Of a stretch of DNA of 28,983 nucleotides, positions 8,647 through 16,858 are shown piece by piece. Made by a program: the position numbers and the translations under genes. This stretch comes from an uncultured Lachnospiraceae bacterium. GTDB taxonomy: Bacteria > Bacillota > Clostridia > Lachnospirales > Lachnospiraceae. The notes beneath the pieces were generated by a model, which worked only from the letters and a program-made list of their open reading frames with translations, was not told the DNA's origin and searched no databases. The DNA is taken from contig USGU01000022.1 of the NCBI GenBank assembly GCA_900554415.1, positions 1-28,983 of the forward strand, written 5' to 3'. The number at the start of each line of letters is the position of its first letter. Position 1 is the stretch's first letter.

Positions 8647-8735
8647 TCCACTATATGATGTTTGGGTCAAAAGCTCCCAACTATGATGTATGCGGATTGT
8701 TCCGTGCTTCGCACTCTCACAAACCCTGACATCAT
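8615..8735. repeat. Intergenic palindromic repeat, copy A
   Basis: Composite element: a hairpin (8615-8645), the motif GGGTCAAAAGCTCCC (8664-8678), then an imperfect palindrome (8692-8724) with inner GTGC-TTC-GCAC, ending near CATCAT (8730-8735). The 31 bases at 8692-8722 match the minus strand of 19433-19463 at 28 positions. The right outer arm of the palindrome is decayed here (ACAAACCCT rather than ACAATCCGC). Confidence 0.7.
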
Positions 8736-8757
8736 TATATAAAATATACGGTTACCA

Positions 8758-9687
8758 TTATTTATTACTTGAGAAAAGGAATCCCATGAAACGGATAAAT
8801 GTATAGATTACAAGTACCGCTGCGATGATTGTTTCTACAAGTACGACTGGTTTTAAGATTGGAAGCGGTTGTTCCATTTTTGCAAGGCAGGCCATAGTCT
8901 GCTTTGTTGCGATTGCGCTGATTACAAATGGGAATGTAAATGCAGCGTAGCTTGGATAGAATTTCAGCTTTAAGTATCCAATTGCTTTTACCAGTGCAAT
9001 GATATAGATGACAGTAGCAACTGCCAGCATTGCAAGTAAGAATGTTCTTGACTTTGGTGTTACAGACTGTACGTAACCAGCGATACAAAGGCTTGTAGGT
9101 GCTGCGTAGATACAGAACAATGGCTGAGCCGGTTCAGGAACATTTTTGTATTTGGTGTAGCGCACTGTTACGAGAATGAGCAGTGCAATTAAGGTTACGA
9201 AACCGAACCAGAAAGCAGCAGTACCGATGCCTAACTGTCCGTATGCAGGTGCAGTTACGGCAGCAACAGCGATTCCTACATATACGATATAATAGCTGGC
9301 AAATACTTTTGTCATGTCCAGTTTCAGGATAAATTTAATTGTAAAGTATACAATCAGTACAATATGTAATGCGATTGCAAAGTACCAGATATACTGTGCG
9401 GCTGCACCGATAAATGGTTTTACATAAGTACTAAGAAGCATAAGTGCCATGGAAAATGTTCCGGATACACTTGCCATAATCGGATTCTTCAGGTCGTCTT
9501 TGATCATCTGTGGGAACATGATGAGTTTCAGAAGAACGAGAATCAGAATAAATGCTGCTACAATTCCGCATGCATAACGAATGCCCTCACCGTAGCTCTG
9601 AAGCAGATTTCCAAGAGCTGCGAAGCCAAGCATGACACCGCAGAATGGAATTGACACTTTTTTGATAATGTCTTTCATGTCTCTCAT
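8758..9687 (-). CDS. TDT/TehA-SLAC1-like membrane transporter
   Basis: 309 aa, almost entirely hydrophobic, with about ten predicted helices and short loops; the overall layout resembles the tellurite-resistance/dicarboxylate transporter (TDT, PF03595) family, whose members pass anions such as malate, sulfite or chloride. I base this on overall pattern (VSGTFSMALMLLSTY, FWFGFVTLIALL, YPSYAAFTFPFVISAIAT) rather than a single diagnostic residue. It follows the cysteine-rich gene by 12 bases, so the two are co-transcribed. Two starts are possible: ATG 9687, very close to GGAAGG, or ATG 9678, 10 bases after it. Substrate unknown; the redox-type neighbour makes a sulfur or metalloid anion an attractive guess only. 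Confidence 0.75.
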   Translation of the reverse strand: MRDMKDIIKKVSIPFCGVMLGFAALGNLLQSYGEGIRYACGIVAAFILILVLLKLIMFPQMIKDDLKNPIMASVSGTFSMALMLLSTYVKPFIGAAAQYIWYFAIALHIVLIVYFTIKFILKLDMTKVFASYYIVYVGIAVAAVTAPAYGQLGIGTAAFWFGFVTLIALLILVTVRYTKYKNVPEPAQPLFCIYAAPTSLCIAGYVQSVTPKSRTFLLAMLAVATVIYIIALVKAIGYLKLKFYPSYAAFTFPFVISAIATKQTMACLAKMEQPLPILKPVVLVETIIAAVLVIYTFIRFMGFLFSSNK

Positions 9688-9699
9688 ACCTTCCTGTTA

Positions 9700-10224
9700 T
9701 TAAATTTCTGCAAGTTTGCGTCGAGGTGCTGGTTCATCAACTTCATCAAGATTCTTGATTCCCAGCTCACGACAGACAATCTGAGCAACTTTCCAAGCAC
9801 AAAGACCTGTAAAGAAGATACACTGTTCTTTGTGTTCACCTTTTCCTTTGTCAAATTCCTTTGTAAGAATACGACAGCAGATAGCATTTTTCTGGTTTGC
9901 TTTCTTGAACCAGTCATGAAGTTCATTTGTGAGTTCCATACATTTAACACTCTTTGGATTAGTAGGACCATCCTGTTCTGTACGACCGAAGAACAATCCA
10001 AGTGCGAGAACACCACCATTGAGAGCTCCACAGCAGCATCCGGATTTACCAATACCAACTGCCATACCAGATGACATAGCAATTACTTCATCTGGAACAT
10101 CCAACTTAAATGCATCGCGGATAGTAGCCATAAGTGCTTCACAGCAATAATATCCGTCTTTAAAATTCTTTTCTGCTGCCTGCTGGACAGCAATTGGGCT
10201 GATTTCTGTTACGCCAATTTTCAT
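9700..10224 (-). CDS. C_GCAxxG_C_C family cysteine-rich putative redox protein
   Basis: 174 aa, cytoplasmic, with 11 cysteines at 27, 28, 63, 64, 65, 95, 116, 117, 135, 142 and 151. The centre GIGKSGCCCGALNGGVLALGL corresponds to the C_GCAxxG_C_C family core, and the GYYCCEALM segment upstream and spaced later cysteines also fit. The family is annotated as putative redox-active with a likely metal or Fe-S site; its reaction is not known. ATG 10224 has AGGAGG 8 bases upstream. It is the first gene of a two-gene unit with the TDT-like transporter, downstream of a LysR-type regulator on the same strand. The triple Cys 63-65 is an unusual density. Confidence 0.85.
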   Translation of the reverse strand: MKIGVTEISPIAVQQAAEKNFKDGYYCCEALMATIRDAFKLDVPDEVIAMSSGMAVGIGKSGCCCGALNGGVLALGLFFGRTEQDGPTNPKSVKCMELTNELHDWFKKANQKNAICCRILTKEFDKGKGEHKEQCIFFTGLCAWKVAQIVCRELGIKNLDEVDEPAPRRKLAEI

Positions 10225-10271
10225 TTGTTTTTCCTCCTCTTATATGACAAGTTTTATCAATTCCAGTAAGT

Positions 10272-10280
10272 ATTCTAGCA
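10272..10280 (-). promoter_or_regulatory. Candidate extended -10 promoter of the C_GCAxxG_C_C/TDT unit
   Basis: On the minus strand TGC-TAGAAT (10280-10272) forms an extended -10 box about 48 bases before ATG 10224; the -35 region is poor, which fits dependence on an activator such as the adjacent LysR protein. Confidence 0.4.
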
Positions 10281-10400
10281 TAATTTGGAGAAGGACAGGC
10301 ATAGAAAATAATTATGAGTAGAATGCGTTTATCTATAAGTGTAAAAAATTGACAATATTTCAAAGAAATAAAGGGGATATATTATAAAAAATGTTAAGAA

Positions 10401-10438
10401 TTGACGGGAGCGTCAACTGTTTGTTACAATGCTGTAAC
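10401..10438. promoter_or_regulatory. Two tandem 16-bp palindromes downstream of the LysR gene
   Basis: TTGACG-N4-CGTCAA (10401-10416) and GTTACA-N4-TGTAAC (10423-10438) have the same geometry (6-bp arms, 4-base centre) and are 6 bases apart. The second touches the LysR stop codon. They could be RNA hairpins that weaken read-through (a T-rich tract follows on the minus strand at about 10385-10390) or protein-binding sites for the downstream unit. I cannot tell which. Confidence 0.45.
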
Positions 10439-11346
10439 TATCTTTTGACAACTCCCGAGCGAATGAAATCCATTTGCCGTTTGACGTGTTTTTGGAAAAT
10501 ATCGACACCATTTCCCGGTACTTCATTTTTGCGGGTCAGCATACAGATTTTCCATTCATAGTCTCCGTCTGAAAATGGGAGCAGAACAAGATTACTTCGG
10601 CTCATATCATCAGAAACGAAATCCACGGTAACAGAAATTCCTTTCTTATCACGAACCATTTTATGGCAGAGGCTGAAGCCGCTTGTTTCAAAAACAATAT
10701 TTGGTTCAAATCCTGCTTCCCGGCATTTGTTGATAATCAAATCGTGAATTTTAAATTCTCTGCTTTCTATATAAAGTGGTTCATCCTTTAAATCCTCGAT
10801 TGTGACAGAACTTTTCCGGGCAAGAGGATGATCTTTGTTGACCAGAAGTTTTACCGGAAAAGATTCCAGCTCCAATACGTCGTATAAAGACTCATCGCAC
10901 GGAGCAAGAGAAAGAGCAACATTTCCCTCGCCTGCGCGGAACCAGCGTTCTATCTGTTTGTCCGGGCATTCACGATAGTGAAACTCAATGTCCGGATACT
11001 TTTCCTTAAAGTCACGAATACACTCCGGTGTAATCAACCGGATAATGCCGAAGGCGGAAAGAAGGTCAACCACTCCATGTTCTTTTTGCTTTAGGTGGAG
11101 CAGTTCCTTACGCATGGAGTGATATTCCGTGTCTGTTTTCTTTGCATACTGGTAAAAGTGTTCTCCGCACTCTGTCAGTTCCATTTTATTTCCGGCGCGG
11201 AGAAAGAGTTCGCAGTCATTTTCATTTTCCAGATTCTTGATAATCTTGCTGACACCCTGTGGTGTCATGTAAAGCAGTTTGGAGGCCTTGGTAAGATTTT
11301 CTTCCTCTGCAACAGTGATAAATACATTTAAGTCTTTCATGTTCAT
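10438..11346 (-). CDS. LysR-family transcriptional regulator
   Basis: 302 aa. The N-terminal winged helix (about 1-60) has the LysR pattern NLTKASKLLYMTPQGVSKIIKNLE and TECGEHFYQYAKK; the rest is the periplasmic-binding-like effector domain (about 88-295), with WFRAGEGNVALSLAP and LVNKDHPLARK. Its start (ATG 11346, or ATG 11340) is one base after the TetR stop, so translation is probably coupled to TetR. LysR proteins commonly control adjacent genes; here the downstream C_GCAxxG_C_C/TDT unit is the obvious candidate target. Effector unknown. Confidence 0.92.
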   Translation of the reverse strand: MNMKDLNVFITVAEEENLTKASKLLYMTPQGVSKIIKNLENENDCELFLRAGNKMELTECGEHFYQYAKKTDTEYHSMRKELLHLKQKEHGVVDLLSAFGIIRLITPECIRDFKEKYPDIEFHYRECPDKQIERWFRAGEGNVALSLAPCDESLYDVLELESFPVKLLVNKDHPLARKSSVTIEDLKDEPLYIESREFKIHDLIINKCREAGFEPNIVFETSGFSLCHKMVRDKKGISVTVDFVSDDMSRSNLVLLPFSDGDYEWKICMLTRKNEVPGNGVDIFQKHVKRQMDFIRSGVVKR

Positions 11347-11347
11347 A

Positions 11348-12034
11348 TTATAATGTAACCTCGTCTGATTCCATATTTCCTGTTATTTTTTCAATGACTT
11401 CCTTATCAGGTTCTACGTGCGTGCCTGATTCCTTTCTGGCAACCCGGTGGCTTTCGATAATCAGCCGTACTGTCCGGTATAAGAAAGTTTTGTACTCTTC
11501 AATAGGAAGCGGTTCTTTATATAAGATAGAATTGTATCCCGCAGAACCTGCGAGCTCTACAATGGTAAACAGCATAACATTTACATCTTTATAAATATAA
11601 TCATCTTCATCCACAAGAGCAAGGAAATCATCATAGATTTCATTTTCCACAGCTTCTCCGGTAAACAATGTGGTACGAAGGGCCCCCATTACCAGATTCT
11701 TGGAAATAAAATTCAGAAGCGGAAGGTCTTTGACTAAATCATCAATAATGTGGTCGATGATAAAGATTAACTGACTTTCCAATCCGGTAACATGCGCTTC
11801 ATTCATTGCTTTGCCGGCCTTATGGAACAACTCGCAGGTTTTGTGGGCAACCAGGTTGTTTTTGATGTCATATTTGTCTTTAAAATAAAGATAAAAGGTT
11901 CCCTTTGCGACGCCAGCCTGTTTGACAATATCGGAGATTGCCGTAGAATTAATTCCCTTGGTCGTGAATAATTCATAAGCCGTGTTCAAAAGGGCAAGTT
12001 TTTTTTGCTTTTTGTTTTCTTCTACTTTACCCAT
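11348..12034 (-). CDS. TetR/AcrR-family regulator, probable repressor of the MMPL operon
   Basis: 228 aa from ATG 12034, chosen because AGGTG lies 6 bases upstream; the frame is open 27 codons further but without a ribosome site. The helix-turn-helix is clear: LLNTAYELFTTKGINSTAISDIVKQAGVAKGTFYLYFKDKYDI (about residues 13-57). The C-terminal half is a divergent, helical ligand-binding and dimer domain. It is divergent from an MMPL exporter gene, and three matching palindromes lie between them, one covering the exporter -35 box, so repression of the exporter relieved by a ligand is likely. The downstream LysR gene shares its transcript. Confidence 0.92.
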   Translation of the reverse strand: MGKVEENKKQKKLALLNTAYELFTTKGINSTAISDIVKQAGVAKGTFYLYFKDKYDIKNNLVAHKTCELFHKAGKAMNEAHVTGLESQLIFIIDHIIDDLVKDLPLLNFISKNLVMGALRTTLFTGEAVENEIYDDFLALVDEDDYIYKDVNVMLFTIVELAGSAGYNSILYKEPLPIEEYKTFLYRTVRLIIESHRVARKESGTHVEPDKEVIEKITGNMESDEVTL

Positions 12035-12055
12035 TTCATTCACCTCATATTGATA

Positions 12056-12083
12056 ATTATAACCAATAAAATAAAGATTGCAA
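12056..12083 (-). promoter_or_regulatory. Promoter of the TetR-LysR transcript
   Basis: On the minus strand TTGCAA (12083-12078), a 16-base spacer and a perfect TATAAT (12061-12056). The nearest TetR-type palindrome (12101-12115) lies just upstream of the -35 box rather than over it. Confidence 0.6.
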
Positions 12084-12100
12084 TATCTTGGAATAAAAAA

Positions 12101-12190
12101 ATGACTAAAAGTCATAAATTTTATAAAAAACTATTGACTACCGGTCATTTTTAGTATATAGTGCTACTTGAATAAATGACCGATAGTCAT
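12101..12190. promoter_or_regulatory. Three TetR-type operators (ATGAC-N5-GTCAT)
   Basis: Three 15-bp palindromes: ATGAC-TAAAA-GTCAT (12101-12115), TTGAC-TACCG-GTCAT (12134-12148) and ATGAC-CGATA-GTCAT (12176-12190). Centres are 33 and 42 bases apart, near whole helical turns. The second covers the -35 box of the MMPL promoter and the third lies just after its predicted start point. Site identity is inferred from position and symmetry. Confidence 0.75.
12134..12162 (+). promoter_or_regulatory. Promoter of the MMPL operon
   Basis: TTGACT (12134-12139), a 17-base spacer, and TATAGT (12157-12162). The -35 box is part of the middle TetR-type palindrome, so repressor binding would block polymerase. 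Confidence 0.7.
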
Positions 12191-12222
12191 AAAAAGTCAG
12201 AAAAAGAAAGGAAGTCAGAGAA

Positions 12223-14334
12223 ATGGTTAAAGTTGGGAAAAAAATTGTAAAGTACAGAGTTGCCATTCTGATTGTATCTGTACTGCTTCTTATCCCTTCC
12301 GTATTTGGGTATTTAGGCACCAGAATCAACTATGATGTTCTTACCTACCTGCCAGAAAACATTGAGACAATGCAGGGTCAGGATATCATGGTCAATGATT
12401 TCGGAACCGGTGCTTTTTCTATGCTGATTGTAGATGGCATGGATTCAAAAGATGTAGCAAAATTGAAGGAGCAGGTCGAACAGGTTGACCATGTAACAAA
12501 GGTTCTGTGGTACGATTCACTCATGGATATTTCTGTTCCGGAGAGTATGCTGCCGGATAAATTTTATAACGTATTTAATTCAGAAACAGGAACAATGATG
12601 GCGGTATTCTTCGATGAATCTACATCAGCAGACGGCACAATGAATGCAATCACAGAGATTCGTAAGATTGCAGGAAAACAGTGTTTCATCAGTGGGATGT
12701 CAGCCATCGTAACAGATACGAGAGATTTGGCTGAAAAGGAAACACCACTCTATGTGTTGATTGCAGTTATCTTGTCTTGTATCGTACTTGGTGTGACAAT
12801 GGATTCTATTGTAGTTCCGGTGCTATTCCTGTTAAGTATCGGTATGGCGATTGTGTATAACTTAGGAAGCAACTATTTCTTTGGTGAGATTTCCTATATT
12901 ACCAAAGCACTTGCGGCCGTATTACAGCTTGGTGTGACAATGGATTACTCTATTTTCCTGATGCACAGTTATCAGGAACAGCAGCAGAAGTGTGGCGGAG
13001 ATAAGAAAGAGGCTATGGCACATGCCATTGCACAGACGTTCTCTTCCGTAGTGGGAAGTTCAGTTACAACTGTTGCAGGATTTATCGCACTTTGCTTTAT
13101 GAGCTTTACGTTAGGAAAAGATATCGGTATTGTAATGGCAAAAGGTGTTATCATTGGTGTAATTGCCTGTGTAACGATTTTACCATCTCTGATTCTCACA
13201 TTTGATAAGCTGATTGAAAAGACCAGTCACAAACCATTGGTTCCAAATATTAACCGCTTGTCTGATAAAGTTACAAAACATTACTTAGTATATGTAGCAA
13301 TTTTCCTGGTTTTATTATTCCCTGCAATTTACGGAAATAATCACACCAGTGTATATTACAACTTGGATGAAACCCTTCCAAAGGATTTGCCAAGTATTAT
13401 TGCGAATGATAAATTGAAAGAAGATTACGATATGAATTCTACCCATATTTTATTGGTAGACAGCACGCTCTCTTCTACAGATGTCAACAAGATGCTGAAA
13501 GAAATTGAAAATGTAGATGGTGTTAAATGGGCACTTGGTCTTGACAGTATTGTTGGACCTGGTATTCCGTCCGATATGATTCCTGAAAAACTGACCAGTA
13601 TGTTAAAGACAGATAAATATCAGATGATTATGATTAACTCTATTTACAAAACAGCGTCAGATGAAGTAAATGCTCAGGTTGATGACTTGAATACGATTAT
13701 AAAGAAATATGACAGCAATGCACTGTTAGTCGGTGAAGCACCACTGACAAAGGATTTGATTGATATCACTGATATCGACTTCAAGATGGTAAGTGCAGTT
13801 TCCATCGGTGTTATTTTCGTAATCATCATGCTGTTGTTTAAATCAATCAGCTTACCGATTATTCTGGTTGGTGTTATCGAATTTGCAATTTTCGTAAACA
13901 TGGGTATTCCATATTATACAGGAACATCCCTTCCATTTGTGGCTTCCATTGTAATCGGTACGATTCAGTTAGGTGCAACCGTTGATTATGCGATTCTGAT
14001 GACAACCAGATATCGTACAGAGCGTTACAACGGTGCAAGCAAGAAGGATGCCATTACGATTGCACATAAAGCTTCTGCACAGTCTATTATCGTAAGTGCA
14101 CTGAGCTTCTTCGCAGCAACATTTGGTGTAGGTATGTATTCCAATATTGATATGATTAGTTCTCTTTGCGTATTGATGGCAAGAGGAGCTATCATCAGTA
14201 TGATCGTAGTAGTATTTATTTTACCATCTATGTTTATGGTATTTGATAAAGTCATCGTAAAGACCAGCAAGGGATTCCTTCCAAAGAAGTCCGATGACAA
14301 TGGTAATAGCCAAGGTAACAAAGCGCAGGCATAA
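12223..14334 (+). CDS. MMPL/RND-family membrane exporter
   Basis: 703 aa with the duplicated RND layout: one N-terminal helix, an outside loop (about 35-180), six helices, then a second outside loop (about 375-525) and the last six helices. Each half has the proton-relay type motif, GVTMDY at 237-242 (Asp241) and GATVDY at 584-589 (Asp588). MMPL proteins export lipids, peptides or drugs, driven by proton (or sodium) flow. GAAAGGAAG precedes ATG 12223. The next gene starts 15 bases after the stop and encodes a secreted rod-like protein, so the two likely work together at the cell surface. The charged C-terminal tail is cytoplasmic. Substrate not predictable. Confidence 0.93.
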   Translation: MVKVGKKIVKYRVAILIVSVLLLIPSVFGYLGTRINYDVLTYLPENIETMQGQDIMVNDFGTGAFSMLIVDGMDSKDVAKLKEQVEQVDHVTKVLWYDSLMDISVPESMLPDKFYNVFNSETGTMMAVFFDESTSADGTMNAITEIRKIAGKQCFISGMSAIVTDTRDLAEKETPLYVLIAVILSCIVLGVTMDSIVVPVLFLLSIGMAIVYNLGSNYFFGEISYITKALAAVLQLGVTMDYSIFLMHSYQEQQQKCGGDKKEAMAHAIAQTFSSVVGSSVTTVAGFIALCFMSFTLGKDIGIVMAKGVIIGVIACVTILPSLILTFDKLIEKTSHKPLVPNINRLSDKVTKHYLVYVAIFLVLLFPAIYGNNHTSVYYNLDETLPKDLPSIIANDKLKEDYDMNSTHILLVDSTLSSTDVNKMLKEIENVDGVKWALGLDSIVGPGIPSDMIPEKLTSMLKTDKYQMIMINSIYKTASDEVNAQVDDLNTIIKKYDSNALLVGEAPLTKDLIDITDIDFKMVSAVSIGVIFVIIMLLFKSISLPIILVGVIEFAIFVNMGIPYYTGTSLPFVASIVIGTIQLGATVDYAILMTTRYRTERYNGASKKDAITIAHKASAQSIIVSALSFFAATFGVGMYSNIDMISSLCVLMARGAIISMIVVVFILPSMFMVFDKVIVKTSKGFLPKKSDDNGNSQGNKAQA

Positions 14335-14349
14335 TAGGAGGTTACGGAT

Positions 14350-16647
14350 ATGAAAACAAAGAGTATGAGAAGAATGGCTGCTGCCATGGCAGTTGTAATT
14401 GCAACCGGAATGGCTGCAAACTGTGGATATCAGAGAAATGTGATTATTGCAAGAGCAGCGGATGTCAATACCAATCAGTTACTGGCTGCATCAAACACAA
14501 CTTCTGATAAGAAGAGCAGTAAAACAGAAGAAAGCGGTATTACAAAAGAAGAATCTGTTTATGTAAAAGCAGATACTTCAGGAAATGTAAAGTCCACAAC
14601 AGTTACAGAATGGCTGAAGAATACCGGAAACGGAACACTTTCAGATACTTCTGATTTGAAAGATATCAAGAATATCAAAGGGGACGAAGAATTCCAGACA
14701 TCAGGATCTGACATTACATGGACGGCAAATGGAGATGATATTTATTATCAGGGAACATCAGATAAGGAACTTCCGGTAGGGGTATCTATTACTTATAAAC
14801 TGGATGGAAAAGAAATCAGTGCCGAAGATTTGAAGGGGAAAGATGGTAAGGTCGAGATCCATATCAAATACACCAACAAATCAAAAGGAACAAAAGATGT
14901 AAACGGAACAAACGAAGAACTCTTCACACCATTTACCATGATCACAGCAATGCTTCTTCCGGCAGATAAATACGAAAATGTCCAGATTGATAATGGTAAG
15001 GTTATCTCCGATGCAGAACGTCAGATTGTAGTCGGAGTTGGATTCCCGGGATTACAGGATAGCCTGAATCTGGAAGACAGCGACATTGAGATTCCGGAAG
15101 AAGTTACCATTACTGCTGATGTCAAAGACGCTTCTATTGAACCGTCTATTACAGTAGCCACAACAGATTTCCTTCAGGATGTTGATTTAGATGATATGGA
15201 TGAGCTTTCTGATTTGAGTGAATCCATGGACGAATTAGATGATGCGACTAACCAGCTGGTAGATGGCTCCCAGCAGGCAGCAGACGGAGCAAGCCAGTTA
15301 GCAGAAGGTGCCGGAACATTAAAAGACGGAACCTCACAGCTTGCAGCAGGTGTGAGTACTCTGGTAAGCAAGATTCCAACATTAGTAAGTGGAGTAACTG
15401 CACTGGATAACGGTGCAAGTTCCCTTCAGACAGGTGTTGGTACCCTTCAGGCTTCTGTAGACCATAAAGCACAGAGTGAAGAAGACCAGTCCGGACTGGT
15501 AGAAGGAGCTGCAAACTTAAGTGCTGGTGTGAATAAATATACAAATGGTGTTTCAGGATTGAAGGCAGGTATAGATGGTGACGGTACAGAGGAAAATCCA
15601 GGCTTGGAAGCAGGTGCTGTGAGTGTAGCAGCAGGTGCTGAAGATGTGGCAACAGGTGCAGAGGCATTGAGTACAGGAATTGGTGCTGTTGAAACATATA
15701 TTGGATTATTGAGAACGAATTTGACTAGTCTTGAAAACAATCTCGGTGTCGTAACTATTACTCCTGAAATCAAGGTGAATTCAAATTACAGTAGTTCTAA
15801 ATCTGTTTCTACTGCAACAGTAGATGTAGATGGTCTTGATTTGAGCAGTGCTGAATTAGGTTTGAGCCAGGAACAGCAAAATCAGGTAAAAGAAGCGGTG
15901 AAGGAATACTTAAAGGGACAGTCAGTTGAGACAAATATTACAGCAGAGGATTTACAAAAAGCTGTAGATAGTGAAGATATTACTGCAACAGCAACTGCTG
16001 ATATGAGTAAACAGTTTACGGACATCGAGAAGACTTTACGTACATTACAATTTATAATGGATGGTAATAATACAAAAGAAAATCCAGGAATTGTAAAATC
16101 AGCTCAAGCACTTGCTAAGGGTTCTGGAGAACTGAAAACAGGAGCAGCATCCTTATCAGCTGGTGTAAAGGATGTCAAAGATGGTGTAGACCAGCTGGTT
16201 TCTAACAACACCGAGTTACAAACCGGTGCAGGAGCACTTGCAACAGGAGCACAGAAATTATCCGCAGGTGTTGCAACTTTAAGTGAAGGTGTTGCAAGTC
16301 TGAAAGCAGGAACCACACAGCTTAGTACAGGAGCGGGAGCACTTGCAACAGGAGCAAATACACTTGGCTCGGGAGTAAGTACCTTAGATGAAGGCGCCGG
16401 TACATTGAAAGATGGAATAGAAGCTTTGGCAGAAGGAAATCAGACACTTGCAGAAGGAATGGCAGAATACAAGGCAGAGGCAATTGACAAACTTACTTCC
16501 ATGTTCCGAGGTGATATCACTAAGATTGCTGACAGACTGCAGGCTATGACAGAACTTGGTCAGGACTACAAATCATACGCAGGAATTAAGGATGGTATGA
16601 ATGGTTCTACCAAATTCATCATTGAAACAGAAGGTATTGATGATTAA
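14350..16647 (+). CDS. Secreted heptad-repeat (xxxLxxG, YhgE/Pip-like) partner of the MMPL exporter
   Basis: 765 aa. A signal peptide (about 1-36; basic start, hydrophobic core, ARA-A type cleavage) precedes a mixed region (40-280) and two long blocks of leucine/glycine heptads of the form GaxxLxxG (about 300-460 and 580-715), which in YhgE/Pip proteins form extended helices outside the cell. A non-repeat insert separates them (about 460-580). Unlike YhgE, no membrane segment follows, so the protein is likely released or held by the exporter. The Cys in MAANCGY does not fit a lipobox. AGGAGG (14336-14341) sits 8 bases before the start. A 21-bp stretch recurs exactly at 16231-16251 and 16336-16356, 105 bases (five heptads) apart, a sign of internal duplication. 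Terminator follows. Confidence 0.85.
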   Translation: MKTKSMRRMAAAMAVVIATGMAANCGYQRNVIIARAADVNTNQLLAASNTTSDKKSSKTEESGITKEESVYVKADTSGNVKSTTVTEWLKNTGNGTLSDTSDLKDIKNIKGDEEFQTSGSDITWTANGDDIYYQGTSDKELPVGVSITYKLDGKEISAEDLKGKDGKVEIHIKYTNKSKGTKDVNGTNEELFTPFTMITAMLLPADKYENVQIDNGKVISDAERQIVVGVGFPGLQDSLNLEDSDIEIPEEVTITADVKDASIEPSITVATTDFLQDVDLDDMDELSDLSESMDELDDATNQLVDGSQQAADGASQLAEGAGTLKDGTSQLAAGVSTLVSKIPTLVSGVTALDNGASSLQTGVGTLQASVDHKAQSEEDQSGLVEGAANLSAGVNKYTNGVSGLKAGIDGDGTEENPGLEAGAVSVAAGAEDVATGAEALSTGIGAVETYIGLLRTNLTSLENNLGVVTITPEIKVNSNYSSSKSVSTATVDVDGLDLSSAELGLSQEQQNQVKEAVKEYLKGQSVETNITAEDLQKAVDSEDITATATADMSKQFTDIEKTLRTLQFIMDGNNTKENPGIVKSAQALAKGSGELKTGAASLSAGVKDVKDGVDQLVSNNTELQTGAGALATGAQKLSAGVATLSEGVASLKAGTTQLSTGAGALATGANTLGSGVSTLDEGAGTLKDGIEALAEGNQTLAEGMAEYKAEAIDKLTSMFRGDITKIADRLQAMTELGQDYKSYAGIKDGMNGSTKFIIETEGIDD

Positions 16648-16691
16648 TTAAAAAGTAAATTCAGTGATTTGATAAATGAATATGGGAAAGC

Positions 16692-16725
16692 AAAAAGGAA
16701 AGTTCGCAGGAACTTTCCTTTTTTG
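16692..16725 (+). terminator. Terminator of the MMPL operon
   Basis: A perfect GC-containing stem AAGGAAAGTTC/GAACTTTCCTT around the loop GCAG, followed by a run of T, 45 bases after the stop codon. Confidence 0.92.
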
Positions 16726-16800
16726 TGTTAGACGTAAGAGAAAAGGTTCGGAGCAGATTTTTTGACCTTGCAGGAAAAATATTTTATTTTCTTGCAACAC

Positions 16801-16850
16801 TTGCCATTTTATTTTACTCTTATATACAAAGGCCTTAATAAGAGGGGAGG
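16801..16850 (+). promoter_or_regulatory. Promoter and RBS of the sigma factor operon
   Basis: TTGCCA (16801-16806), a 16-base spacer and TATACA (16823-16828), then GGGGAGG (16844-16850) 8 bases before ATG 16859. The promoter looks like a housekeeping one; I do not see a clear ECF-type second promoter. Confidence 0.5.
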
Positions 16851-16858
16851 AAGCGCGC

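Noticed and set aside
8615..8735. Possible CRISPR or tRNA-like structure
   Set aside because: Only two hairpins with no regular spaced repeats and no cloverleaf; better explained as an intergenic palindromic repeat.
14350..14460. Lipoprotein signal at the Cys of the heptad-repeat protein
   Set aside because: The residue before the Cys is Asn, which does not fit a lipobox; an AxA-type signal peptide further on is more likely.
15248..15697. Long minus-strand open frames across the heptad-repeat gene
   Set aside because: Low-complexity Leu/His/Pro products caused by the repeat on the other strand.
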